From NCBI GenBank assembly GCA_030151225.1, contig JASLEG010000175.1, positions 1-37,528 of the forward strand: a stretch of DNA of 37,528 nucleotides, written 5' to 3'. The notes under the pieces were generated by a model. It did not search any database. It saw only the letters and a program-made list of their open reading frames with translations, and had not been told where the DNA came from. Below, one piece after another: positions 1 through 7,518 of the stretch. How positions within the stretch are numbered: the stretch's first letter is position 1; each line of letters opens with the position of its first letter. The position numbers and the translations under genes were made by a program. Source of the DNA: Burkholderia sp. (GTDB lineage: Bacteria; Pseudomonadota; Gammaproteobacteria; Burkholderiales; Burkholderiaceae).

Positions 1-1575
1 CGCCCGGCTGCCGGCGATGCCGCGCTGCGCCCGGCCGTGGCGCCCGCCAATCCGTACGCCTCGGGCGACGTGTTCTCGTCGGTGTTCGGCGCGAGCGCCG
101 AGCTGAGCGAGTCGGCCACGCCGCGCCGCCTGTCCGATTTCGACGATGCCGACGACCTGTCGGACGTCACGCCGGCCGCGGCCGCGCCGGCCTACGAGAG
201 CGCTCCGGCCGTCGCCCCGTCGACGCCGGCGCCGTGGCTGGTCGAGCACGCCCGCCGCCTGACGCGCCAGCAGGACGCGCTGCACGCGTCGGCCGCGGCC
301 CCGGCCGAGACCGGTGCCGCCGATGTCCGTGACGGCCGCGATGCGCACGACGACGGTGCCACGCCCGAATGGGCCCGCGACATCGTGCGCAACGTCGCCG
401 CGCGCCTGCCGGCCGATGCCGACGCCCAGGCGCAGGTCCGCGCCGCGCGTGCCGCCACCATCACCGGCGCCGCGAACCCGGCCCAGGCCGCCTCGCCGTC
501 GGTCGCCAAGCTCGCCGAGCGCCTCGCGCGCGGCGGTGCGCCGGCCGCCGCGTCGATCGCCGACGAAGTGAATGCGCGCATCGAGCGCATCGTCAACGAG
601 ACGGTGATGAACGAGCTCAACGCGATGCGCGGCATGATGGAAGAGCAGTTCGCCGGCCTGGTGTGGGGCGACCGCCAGCGTCGCAGCCCGCTGCACGGCG
701 CGCTGACCAAGCGCCTGTTTTCGGCCGGCTTCTCCGCGCAACTGGTGCGCACCGTGGTGGACAACCTGCCGGCCGAGATCGCCGCGGGCAGCTTCGACGG
801 CGCCTGCGACTGGGCCGAGACGGTGCTGGCCGGCAACCTGCCGGTGCTCGACAGCGAGGACGCGCTGATGGAGCGCGGCGGCGTGTTCGCGCTGATGGGC
901 CCGACCGGCGTGGGCAAGACCACCACCACCGCCAAGCTCGCCGCGCGCTGCGTGATGCGCTTCGGCGCGAGCAAGGTGGCGCTGCTGACCACCGACAGCT
1001 ACCGGATCGGCGGCCACGAGCAGCTGCGCATCTTCGGCCGGATCCTCGGCGTGCCGGTGCACGCGGTGAAGGACGGCGGCGACCTGCAACTGGCGCTGTC
1101 GGAGCTGCGCAACAAGCACATCGTGCTGATCGACACGATCGGCATGAGCCAGCGCGACCGCACCGTGTCCGACCAGATCGCCATGCTGCAGGGGGCCGAC
1201 TCGCGCGTGCAGCGCCTGCTGCTGATGTCGGCGACGAGCCACGGCGACACGCTCAACGAAGTGGTGCAGGCCTATCGCGGCGCCGGTCAGGAAGACCTGG
1301 CGGGCTGCATCCTGACCAAGCTCGACGAATCGACCAACCTCGGCGGCGTGCTCGACACGGTGATCCGCTACCAGCTTCCCGTGCACTACGTGTCGACCGG
1401 CCAGAAGGTGCCGGAGAACCTGTACGTCGCCACCCGCAAGTTCCTGCTCAAGAGCGCGTTCTGCGTGCCGCGCGACGGCTCGCCGTTCGTGCCGCAAGAC
1501 GACGAACTGCCCGGCATGCTGTCGGCGCTGGCCGGCCGCCCGGGCGCCGGAAACCACGAGGTCTACTTTGGATAA
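1..1575 (+). CDS. flhF: Flagellar biosynthesis GTPase FlhF (5' end outside window)
   Basis: FlhF is an SRP-family GTPase that places flagella and helps recruit the export apparatus at the inner membrane. The frame is open from base 1. A GTG at 37 could start it, but family members begin with a conserved N-terminal segment not seen here, so the gene is cut by the window edge. What is visible is a low-complexity Ala/Pro/Asp linker (to about nt 500), a helical N domain, then the G domain: P-loop GPTGVGKT at nt 898-921, a TTDSYRIGGHEQL switch region, DTIG at nt 1132-1143 and TKLDE at nt 1315-1329. All nucleotide-binding motifs look intact. The last 8 bases overlap the flhG start, so the two are translationally coupled. 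Identity is firm; only the start is missing. Confidence 0.95.
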   Translation, partial: RPAAGDAALRPAVAPANPYASGDVFSSVFGASAELSESATPRRLSDFDDADDLSDVTPAAAAPAYESAPAVAPSTPAPWLVEHARRLTRQQDALHASAAAPAETGAADVRDGRDAHDDGATPEWARDIVRNVAARLPADADAQAQVRAARAATITGAANPAQAASPSVAKLAERLARGGAPAAASIADEVNARIERIVNETVMNELNAMRGMMEEQFAGLVWGDRQRRSPLHGALTKRLFSAGFSAQLVRTVVDNLPAEIAAGSFDGACDWAETVLAGNLPVLDSEDALMERGGVFALMGPTGVGKTTTTAKLAARCVMRFGASKVALLTTDSYRIGGHEQLRIFGRILGVPVHAVKDGGDLQLALSELRNKHIVLIDTIGMSQRDRTVSDQIAMLQGADSRVQRLLLMSATSHGDTLNEVVQAYRGAGQEDLAGCILTKLDESTNLGGVLDTVIRYQLPVHYVSTGQKVPENLYVATRKFLLKSAFCVPRDGSPFVPQDDELPGMLSALAGRPGAGNHEVYFG

Positions 1576-2377
1576 ACACATCACCGATCAGGCTGAAGGC
1601 CTGCGCCGGCTGCTGGCCGGCCGGGCGACCCGCATCGTCGCGGTAACCGGCGGCCCGTCCGGGGTCGGCTGTACCTCCACGGTGCTCAACCTCGCCGCCG
1701 CGCTCGCCGCGCTCGGCAAGGACGTGCTGGTGGTGGACGAGCGCTCCGACGCGGATTCCGCCTCGGCGACGCTGGCCGGCACGCGGGCGGGCACCGGCAC
1801 CACGGTGCGCCACGAGGCGGGCTTCTCGCTCGTGGTGGCGGCCCAGCTCGCTCGCGACGGCTACGACGACGAACGCCTCGCCGCCTATCTCGACGGCGCG
1901 GCCGACATCGTGCTGGTGGACGCGCAGCGCGACGCCAACGGCGCCTTCTCGGCGCTCGCCCGGGCCGCGCACGACGTGCTGATCGTCACGCGCGTGGCCG
2001 GTGCCGCGATCACCGAGGCCTATGCCTGCATGAAGCGGCTGCACTACGCGCACGCGCTCGCGCAGTTCCGCGTGCTGGTGAATCACGTGCAGAGCGCGGC
2101 CGACGCCCGCACCGCCTACGAGAACCTGGCCGGCGTGGCCGGGCGCTACCTGACGGTGGCGCTCGAGGAGGCCGGCTACGTGAGCGCCGATCCGCTGGTG
2201 CCGCGCGCCCGCGAGCTCGTGCATACCGTGGTGGATGCGTTCCCGTCGGCGGCCGCTGCCCGCGACTACCGGCAGATCGCCGCCGACCTGCTGTACTGGC
2301 CGATGCGCTCGGCGCCCGCGTCGCGGGCCTATGCCGGCGTTCCGGCCATCGAACGGGGTGCGGCGCACGCCGCCTGA
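1568..2377 (+). CDS. flhG: MinD/ParA-like flagellar number regulator FlhG
   Basis: This encodes 269 residues from a TTG start lying inside the end of flhF (8-nt overlap); no better start exists and the N-terminus MDKHITDQAEGLRRL suits the family. FlhG (FleN/YlxH) normally counts flagella as a MinD-type ATPase partner of FlhF. The region that should be the deviant Walker A (residues 28-37) reads GGPSGVGCTS. By alignment to KGGVGKT, the signature lysine is Pro30 and the P-loop lysine is Cys35. The later motif reads DIVLVDAQRD rather than the usual D-x-P-A-G. ATP hydrolysis is therefore doubtful although the fold is recognisable. It sits between flhF and fliA in one operon. Placement makes the family call secure; the biochemical role is less so. 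Confidence 0.88.
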   Translation: MDKHITDQAEGLRRLLAGRATRIVAVTGGPSGVGCTSTVLNLAAALAALGKDVLVVDERSDADSASATLAGTRAGTGTTVRHEAGFSLVVAAQLARDGYDDERLAAYLDGAADIVLVDAQRDANGAFSALARAAHDVLIVTRVAGAAITEAYACMKRLHYAHALAQFRVLVNHVQSAADARTAYENLAGVAGRYLTVALEEAGYVSADPLVPRARELVHTVVDAFPSAAAARDYRQIAADLLYWPMRSAPASRAYAGVPAIERGAAHAA

Positions 2378-2402
2378 CCCAAGGGTTATCAGGAGAGAGC
2401 CG

Positions 2403-3164
2403 ATGTACAACGCTCAAGGAAAACTGTCGACGTCCGCGATGGCCGAGTCTGGGATGGGCCAGGCCGAGGTGCTCGCGAAATATGCGCCACTGGTGCGCCG
2501 CCTCGGCCTGCAGCTGGTCGCGAAGATGCCCGCGAGCGTCGATCTCGACGACCTGATCCAGGCCGGCATGATCGGCCTGCTCGATGCCGCGAGCCGCTAC
2601 AAGGAAGACCAGGGCGCGCAGTTCGAGACCTATGCGACGCAGCGCATCCGCGGCGCCATGCTCGACGAGCTGCGCAGCAACGACTGGCTGCCGCGCAGCC
2701 TGCGCAAGACCTCGCGCGAGGTGGAGCAGGCCGTGCACCGCGTCGAGCAGCAGCTCGGCCGGCCGGCCAACGAGAGCGAGATCGCCTCGCACCTCGAGAT
2801 GCCGCTCGGCGAATACCAGTCGATGCTGCAGGACCTGCACGGCAGCCAGCTGATCTATTACGAGGATTTCGACCGCTCCGCCGACGACGAGCCGTTCCTC
2901 GACCGCTATCGCGTCGATCATTCCGACCCGCTGTCGGCACTGCTCGACGAGCACCTGCGCGCCGCGCTGGTGGAGGCGATCGACCGGCTGCCCGAGCGCG
3001 AGAAGCTGCTGATGTCGCTGTACTACGAGCGCGGCCTGAACCTGCGCGAGATCGGCGCGGTGCTCGAGGTCAGCGAATCGCGCGTGTGCCAGCTGCACAG
3101 CCAGGCCGTCGCCCGCCTGCGGGCCCGCCTGCGCGAGCAGGCCTGGGTGGCCGCCGAGCACTGA
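2403..3164 (+). CDS. fliA: Flagellar sigma-28 factor FliA
   Basis: This RNA polymerase sigma factor drives late (class III) flagellar and chemotaxis genes. The product is 253 residues, the usual size. The ATG at 2403 is chosen because AGGAGAG lies just upstream and the N-terminus MYNAQGKLSTSAM is short, as in homologues; the frame stays open upstream into flhG but has no support there. Region 2 is clear (DLIQAGMIGLLDAASRY, then FETYATQRIRGAMLDELR), region 3 includes VEQAVHRVEQQLGRPANESEIA, and region 4 carries the helix-turn-helix LNLREIGAVLEVSESRVCQLHSQAVARLR near the C-terminus. It follows flhG by 25 nt, so it is probably cotranscribed with flhF-flhG. No FlgM gene is present in the window. 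Confidence 0.96.
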   Translation: MYNAQGKLSTSAMAESGMGQAEVLAKYAPLVRRLGLQLVAKMPASVDLDDLIQAGMIGLLDAASRYKEDQGAQFETYATQRIRGAMLDELRSNDWLPRSLRKTSREVEQAVHRVEQQLGRPANESEIASHLEMPLGEYQSMLQDLHGSQLIYYEDFDRSADDEPFLDRYRVDHSDPLSALLDEHLRAALVEAIDRLPEREKLLMSLYYERGLNLREIGAVLEVSESRVCQLHSQAVARLRARLREQAWVAAEH

Positions 3165-3258
3165 GCCCGCCGGCGCGGCGTCGTGCCGGGGGCGCGTCGC
3201 GGTTTTCCGAAAATCGCGCAATCCCGCACGTGCCATGCGGGAATTCTTCGCGCCACTT

Positions 3259-3267
3259 TGCTACAAT
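3259..3267 (+). promoter_or_regulatory. Extended -10 promoter of ahcY
   Basis: The sequence TGCTACAAT matches an extended -10 element (TG-n-TATAAT type) and lies about 10 nt before the SAH riboswitch. No good -35 hexamer is visible at the right spacing, which fits extended -10 promoters. This is inferred from pattern and position only. Confidence 0.55.
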
Positions 3268-3276
3268 CCGTGCTCG

Positions 3277-3366
3277 TTTCCGAGGAGCGTTGCGACGGGC
3301 GCCTGCCCGCCAGGCTCGGAAATCTTCACCGCGCGGCTCCGGCCGCTCCTTGAACGGCGCTCACGT
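3277..3366 (+). promoter_or_regulatory. S-adenosylhomocysteine (SAH) riboswitch
   Basis: This leader element matches the known SAH riboswitch, which senses S-adenosylhomocysteine and turns on genes that remove it. Helix P1 is an 8-bp pairing of TTTCCGAG (3277-3284) with CTCGGAAA (3315-3322). Inside it lie the conserved GAGCGTTGC segment and a short GGGC/GCCC hairpin (3297-3307). The pseudoknot is visible: GAGCG at 3285-3289 pairs with CGCTC at 3358-3362 inside the conserved AACGGCGCTCAC tail. It ends about 25 nt before the ahcY Shine-Dalgarno. Location ahead of ahcY is the textbook context. It should raise expression of ahcY, and probably metF, when SAH accumulates. Confidence 0.95.
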
Positions 3367-3401
3367 CACCAATCTTTGATCCATCAAGAAAGGAGGGCGT
3401 G

Positions 3402-4817
3402 ATGAACGCCGTTATCGACTCGAATTCCCGGGATTACATCGTCGCCGACATGGCGCTGGCCGCATGGGGCCGCAAGGAACTGACGATCGCCGAGACCGAA
3501 ATGCCCGGCCTGATGCAGATCCGCGACGAAAACAAGGCGGCGCAGCCGCTGAAGGGCGCGCGCATCGCCGGCTCGCTGCACATGACGATCCAGACCGGCG
3601 TGCTGATCGAGACGCTGAAGGCACTGGGCGCCGACGTGCGCTGGGCCTCGTGCAACATCTTCTCCACCCAGGATCACGCGGCCGCCGCGATCGTCGAGGC
3701 CGGCACGCCGGTGTTCGCGTTCAAGGGCGAATCGCTCGACGAATACTGGGAGTTCTCGCACCGCATCTTCGAATGGCCGAACGGCGAGTTCGCCAACATG
3801 ATCCTCGACGACGGCGGCGACGCGACGCTGCTGCTGATCCTCGGCGCCAAGGCCGAAAAGGACCGCTCGGTCATCGCCAAGCCGACCAACGAGGAAGAAG
3901 TCGCGCTGTACAAGTCGATCGCCGCGCACCTCGACGCCGATCCGAGCTGGTACTCGACGCGTCTCGCCCACATCAAGGGCGTGACGGAAGAGACCACCAC
4001 CGGCGTGCACCGCCTGTACCAGATGGAAAAGGACGGCCGCCTGCCGTTCCCGGCCTTCAACGTCAACGACTCGGTCACCAAGTCGAAGTTCGACAACCTG
4101 TATGGCTGCCGCGAGTCGCTGGTCGACGGCATCAAGCGCGCGACCGACGTGATGATCGCGGGCAAGATCGCGGTCGTGGCCGGCTACGGCGACGTGGGCA
4201 AGGGTTGCGCGCAATCGCTGCGCGGCCTTGGCGCGACCGTGTGGGTCACGGAAATCGATCCGATCTGCGCGCTGCAGGCGGCGATGGAAGGCTACCGCGT
4301 CGTGACGATGGAATACGCGGCCGACAAGGCCGACATCTTCGTGACGGCCACCGGCAATTTCCACGTGATCACGCACGATCACATGGCCGCGATGCGCCAC
4401 AATGCGATCGTCTGCAACATCGGTCACTTCGATTCGGAAATCGACATCGCGTCGACCCGCAAGTACCAGTGGGAAAACATCAAGCCGCAGGTCGACCACA
4501 TCATCTTCCCGGACGGCAAGCGCGTGATCCTGCTGGCCGAAGGCCGCCTGGTGAACCTCGGCTGCGCGACCGGCCACCCGTCGTTCGTGATGTCGAACTC
4601 GTTCGCGAACCAGACGCTCGCGCAGATCGAGCTGTTCGTGCGCGGCGAGCAGTACGAGAACAAGGTGTACGTGCTGCCGAAGCATCTCGACGAGAAGGTG
4701 GCGCGCCTGCACCTGGCCCGCATCGGTGCGAACCTCACGGTGCTGTCGACCGAGCAGGCGTCGTACATCGGCGTGTCGCAGGAAGGCCCGTTCAAGCCGA
4801 ACCACTACCGTTACTGA
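3402..4817 (+). CDS. ahcY: Adenosylhomocysteinase (SAH hydrolase)
   Basis: This enzyme splits S-adenosylhomocysteine into adenosine and homocysteine, relieving product inhibition of methyltransferases and feeding homocysteine to methionine synthesis; it is cytosolic. The product has 471 residues. The ATG at 3402 is chosen over the GTG directly before it because AAGGAGG at about 3390-3396 is ideally spaced. Visible landmarks are the substrate-domain stretch GSLHMTIQTGVLIETL, the NAD-binding loop AGYGDVGKG near residue 258, VCNIGHFDSEID, and the C-terminal HYRY tail that closes over NAD in the neighbouring subunit. The insert typical of the long bacterial form is present. An SAH riboswitch precedes it and metF follows in the same direction, so this is a methyl-cycle operon. 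Confidence 0.98.
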   Translation: MNAVIDSNSRDYIVADMALAAWGRKELTIAETEMPGLMQIRDENKAAQPLKGARIAGSLHMTIQTGVLIETLKALGADVRWASCNIFSTQDHAAAAIVEAGTPVFAFKGESLDEYWEFSHRIFEWPNGEFANMILDDGGDATLLLILGAKAEKDRSVIAKPTNEEEVALYKSIAAHLDADPSWYSTRLAHIKGVTEETTTGVHRLYQMEKDGRLPFPAFNVNDSVTKSKFDNLYGCRESLVDGIKRATDVMIAGKIAVVAGYGDVGKGCAQSLRGLGATVWVTEIDPICALQAAMEGYRVVTMEYAADKADIFVTATGNFHVITHDHMAAMRHNAIVCNIGHFDSEIDIASTRKYQWENIKPQVDHIIFPDGKRVILLAEGRLVNLGCATGHPSFVMSNSFANQTLAQIELFVRGEQYENKVYVLPKHLDEKVARLHLARIGANLTVLSTEQASYIGVSQEGPFKPNHYRY

Positions 4818-4872
4818 TCCCGCGTGCGTCGCGCCCCGGCCACCGTGCCGGGTGCGCGACGGCCAGCGGGAG

Positions 4873-4900
4873 CCGGGCCGCGCGGCCCGGTCTTCCTTCG
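4873..4900 (+). terminator. GC hairpin after ahcY
   Basis: An 18-nt perfect palindrome (4873-4890, CCGGGCCGCGCGGCCCGG) is followed by a pyrimidine run TCTTCCTTC. It lies between ahcY and the next gene on the same strand. Without a true T tract it is probably a leaky terminator or an RNA-stabilising hairpin rather than a full stop. Confidence 0.45.
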
Positions 4901-4915
4901 TAGCAGGAGCCTCTC

Positions 4916-5269
4916 ATGTCCGTCATCCTGACCTGGATCATCAACGCGCTCGCCTTGCTGATCATCACGTACCTGGTGCCCTCGATCCACATCAAGAGCT
5001 TCGGGACGGCGCTGATCGTCGCGGTGGTGCTCGGCCTCATCAACACGGTGATCCGGCCGGTGCTGATCCTGCTGACGCTGCCCGTCACCGTGCTCACGCT
5101 CGGCGTGTTCATCCTGGTCGTCAACGCGCTGTGCTTCTGGTTCGCGTCGTCGCTGCTCAAGGGCTTCGAGGTGTCGGGATTCTGGTCGGCCTTCTTCGGC
5201 TCGATCCTGTACAGCATCGTGTCGTGGCTCCTGTCCGCCCTGATCTTCGGCCAGCGCAACCTGGGCTGA
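4916..5269 (+). CDS. Small four-helix membrane protein, phage-holin-4 superfamily (DUF360 type)
   Basis: The 117-residue protein consists almost wholly of four hydrophobic segments (about residues 3-20, 28-52, 54-80 and 88-110), with short charged loops such as IRP between helices 2 and 3. This is the pattern of the YvlD/DUF360 family, grouped with superfamily IV phage holins. Despite that name, chromosomal members are not prophage genes and no phage genes are nearby. AGGAG precedes the ATG by a few bases. It sits between ahcY and metF in the same direction, so it is probably carried on their transcript. Its function is unknown; any link to the methyl cycle rests on position alone. Confidence 0.85.
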   Translation: MSVILTWIINALALLIITYLVPSIHIKSFGTALIVAVVLGLINTVIRPVLILLTLPVTVLTLGVFILVVNALCFWFASSLLKGFEVSGFWSAFFGSILYSIVSWLLSALIFGQRNLG

Positions 5270-5288
5270 CGCGGATCCACTCCGAATC

Positions 5289-6119
5289 ATGAAACCGATC
5301 GAACTCTCCCTCGAATTCTTTCCGCCGAAGACGGCGGAAGGCGTCGACAAGCTGCGCGCCACGCGCGCGCAACTGCTGCCGCTCAAGCCGAAATTCGTCT
5401 CCGTGACGTTCGGCGCCGGCGGCTCGACGCAGCAAGGCACGCTCGACACCGTGCTCGACATGCAGAAGGACGGCCTGCTGGCCGCACCGCACCTGTCGTG
5501 CATCGGCTCGTCGAAGGACAGCCTGCGCGCGATCCTCGAACAGTACCGCTCGCACGGCATCCGCCACATCGTCGCGCTGCGCGGTGACCTGCCCTCGGGC
5601 ATGGGCGAGGTGGGCGAGCTGCGCTACGCGTCCGAGCTCGTCAGCTTCATCCGCGCCGAACACGGCGACTGGTTCCGGCTCGAAGTGGCCGCGTACCCGG
5701 AGTACCATCCGCAGTCGCGTTCGCCGCAGCAGGATCTGCAGCACTTCGCCAGCAAGGTGAAGGCCGGCGCGAACTCGGCGATCACGCAGTACTTCTTCAA
5801 CGCCGACGCGTATTTCCGCTTCGTCGACGATGCCGCGCGGCTCGGCGTGGACGTGCCGATCGTGCCCGGCATCATGCCGATCACGAACTACACGCAGCTG
5901 ATGCGCTTCTCCGAGATGTGCGGCGCCGAAGTGCCGCGCTGGATCGCGCGCCGCCTCGAGAGCTTCCACGACGACCGCGAATCGATCCGCGCGTTCGGCA
6001 CGGACGTGATCACGGCGATGTGCGAGCGACTGATCCGGGAAGGCGTGCCGGGGCTGCACTTCTACACGCTGAACACCGCGACGGCGACGCGGGCCGTGTG
6101 CGAGCGGCTCGGCTTCTGA
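5289..6119 (+). CDS. metF: 5,10-Methylenetetrahydrofolate reductase
   Basis: MetF is a flavoprotein that reduces 5,10-methylene-THF to 5-methyl-THF, the methyl donor for methionine synthase. The 276-residue length is typical of bacterial MetF. The N-terminus carries the family motif SLEFFPPKT with the catalytic Glu, followed by VSVTFGAGGS, a HLSCIGSS strand, and the flavin/folate-site region HIVALRGDLP. Later come the PEYHPQS segment and VPGIMPITNYTQL. The start lies 19 nt after the membrane-protein stop, with only a weak Shine-Dalgarno. With ahcY upstream, it completes the local route from SAH towards remethylated methionine and probably shares SAH-riboswitch control. A strong terminator follows. 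Confidence 0.97.
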   Translation: MKPIELSLEFFPPKTAEGVDKLRATRAQLLPLKPKFVSVTFGAGGSTQQGTLDTVLDMQKDGLLAAPHLSCIGSSKDSLRAILEQYRSHGIRHIVALRGDLPSGMGEVGELRYASELVSFIRAEHGDWFRLEVAAYPEYHPQSRSPQQDLQHFASKVKAGANSAITQYFFNADAYFRFVDDAARLGVDVPIVPGIMPITNYTQLMRFSEMCGAEVPRWIARRLESFHDDRESIRAFGTDVITAMCERLIREGVPGLHFYTLNTATATRAVCERLGF

Positions 6120-6141
6120 GTCGCGCGGCTTGACGATGAAA

Positions 6142-6167
6142 AAAACGGACCCCGCGGGGTCCGTTTT
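6142..6167. terminator. Bidirectional rho-independent terminator (metF / dienelactone hydrolase)
   Basis: This is a perfect inverted repeat: AAAACGGACCCC, a GC centre, then GGGGTCCGTTTT. The 8-bp GC stem is flanked by an A run on one side and a T run on the other, so it can terminate metF on the + strand and the convergent hydrolase gene on the - strand. Confidence 0.9.
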
Positions 6168-6205
6168 CCATTGTGGCGAGCGGTGCCGCCTGAGCGATCG
6201 CCCGC

Positions 6206-6898
6206 TTACAGCTTCTCGGCCAGGAACTGCAGCGTGCGGCCGTGCGCGAGCGCGGCGGCGCGCTGGTTGTAGGACGCGCGCACGTTGCAGTTGAAGCCGT
6301 GGTCCGCGTCCGGGTACAGATGGAACTCGGCGTTCGGGCGGCCGGCGAAGGCGGCCTTCACCTGCTCCACCTGCTCCGGGGCAATGCCGTGGTCGAGGCC
6401 CGCGTAATGGAACTGCACCGGCTGCGTGACGTGGTTCGCCACGTCGAGGTGGTTCTGGATGCCGCCGCCGTAGTACGCCACGATCACGTCGAACGCGCCG
6501 GCCGCGCCGGCCAGGTAGGCGAGGCGGCCGCCGAAGCAGTAGCCGATGCCGGCCAGCTTGCCGTCCACCTCGGGGCGCGCGCGCAGCGCGGCCGCGGCCG
6601 CCGCGATGTCGGCCGCGGCCTGCTGCACGTCGGTCTTCTGCAGCAGCTCGATGCCCTTGTCGCGGTCCGCGCCTTCGTAGCCGAGCTCGACGCGTGGCTG
6701 GGTGCGCCAGAACACGTCCGGTGCGAGCGCCACGTAGCCGGCCGCCGCGTACTGGTCGGCCACCGAGCGGATGTGGCTGTTGACGCCGAAGATTTCCTGA
6801 ATGATCACCACGGCCGGGCCGCGGCCGCCCTTTGGCAGCGCCAGATAGCCGCCGAACGATTCGTTGCCGGTGGGGATGTCGATCCATTGCGAGGTCAT
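6206..6898 (-). CDS. Dienelactone hydrolase family protein
   Basis: This alpha/beta hydrolase has 230 residues, the normal family size. The ATG at 6898 is chosen because GGAGA precedes it and MTSQWIDIPTG is a typical start; the frame runs on upstream but encodes low-complexity, non-family sequence. The Cys-Asp-His triad of dienelactone hydrolases is visible: Cys121 in GIGYCFGG, Asp169 in GLDH and His200 in DADHGFNC, with the activating Glu35 in IIQEIFG. Classical members open dienelactone in chlorocatechol breakdown, but no catechol genes are nearby. Housekeeping paralogues of this family are common and their natural substrates are mostly unknown. It is convergent with metF and shares its terminator. 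Confidence 0.92.
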   Translation of the reverse strand: MTSQWIDIPTGNESFGGYLALPKGGRGPAVVIIQEIFGVNSHIRSVADQYAAAGYVALAPDVFWRTQPRVELGYEGADRDKGIELLQKTDVQQAAADIAAAAAALRARPEVDGKLAGIGYCFGGRLAYLAGAAGAFDVIVAYYGGGIQNHLDVANHVTQPVQFHYAGLDHGIAPEQVEQVKAAFAGRPNAEFHLYPDADHGFNCNVRASYNQRAAALAHGRTLQFLAEKL

Positions 6899-7518
6899 GC
6901 GGGTCTCCAGACGGAAGAGGGGAGCGGGCACTCGCGACTGTGGCGCACCCGCATTGAAAATGAGCGGCGTCAGTGTGCCATCGTTCGCGCCTTGCTGCAG
7001 CGCGTCAGGGGTCTGTAGGCAAGACGCGCGCTGCGGCGCGGCTGCACCGCCGTCGATGCGCATCGATGCACGCGAATGCGAAGCGGCGCGGTGCGCGGCG
7101 CACTCGCCCGCACATCGCGCAATGCCCCGCGCGTTGCGCGCCGGAGAATTGTTTTCGGCCGAAGTCATTGATCCGAAACATTATCCGGGCATTAAACGAT
7201 GCTGAATAAACGGACCTTTCGGCATCCAGAACGAATTAGCGGAAACCCTTAACCATCAAGGCTTCTCGCCATGTCATACAGGCTGTCGCGGCGTTGCGAC
7301 ATCGGTAGTGATCCCACTACGTCAAAAAGATCCCACAATTTAATTTGATCGCCTACACTTGCGCGCAAGTACAGCGATGCGACCGCTAAAAGCGTCCGCA
7401 TAGTGTGCTTGGCCACGTGCATGACAGATGCGGCCGGCGAAACTCCAATGGTGGATACACCGGGGATGGAGCGGGGAACCGGCGATGGCATTTTTTGGAT
7501 CGAAACTGGAGACTTTCC
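6899..7518. other. Gene-free divergent region (620 nt)
   Basis: This spacer lies between the divergent dienelactone hydrolase and branched-chain amino-acid binding protein genes. The half next to the hydrolase is GC-rich. From about 7170 to 7360 the sequence is much richer in A and T and has no convincing gene. It contains a 14-nt perfect palindrome at 7357-7370 (entered separately). No tRNA or mobile element is visible. Confidence 0.6.
7357..7370. promoter_or_regulatory. 14-nt perfect palindrome, possible operator
   Basis: ACTTGCGCGCAAGT reads the same on both strands. It sits about 150 nt before the binding-protein start, just after a weak TTGATC hexamer at 7345-7350. Position and dyad symmetry suggest a site for a dimeric regulator, but the regulator is unknown. 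Confidence 0.35.

Noticed and set aside
1448..2410. Long minus-strand frame across flhG
   Set aside because: It is antisense to a well-supported gene and has the His/Arg/Val-rich composition of antisense translation in GC-rich DNA.
4916..5269. Prophage holin
   Set aside because: Family naming only; there are no lysis, capsid or integrase genes, and the gene lies inside a metabolic operon.
6899..7168. Upstream extension of the dienelactone hydrolase
   Set aside because: The frame is open but encodes low-complexity residues; the internal ATG at 6898 has a good Shine-Dalgarno and matches family length.
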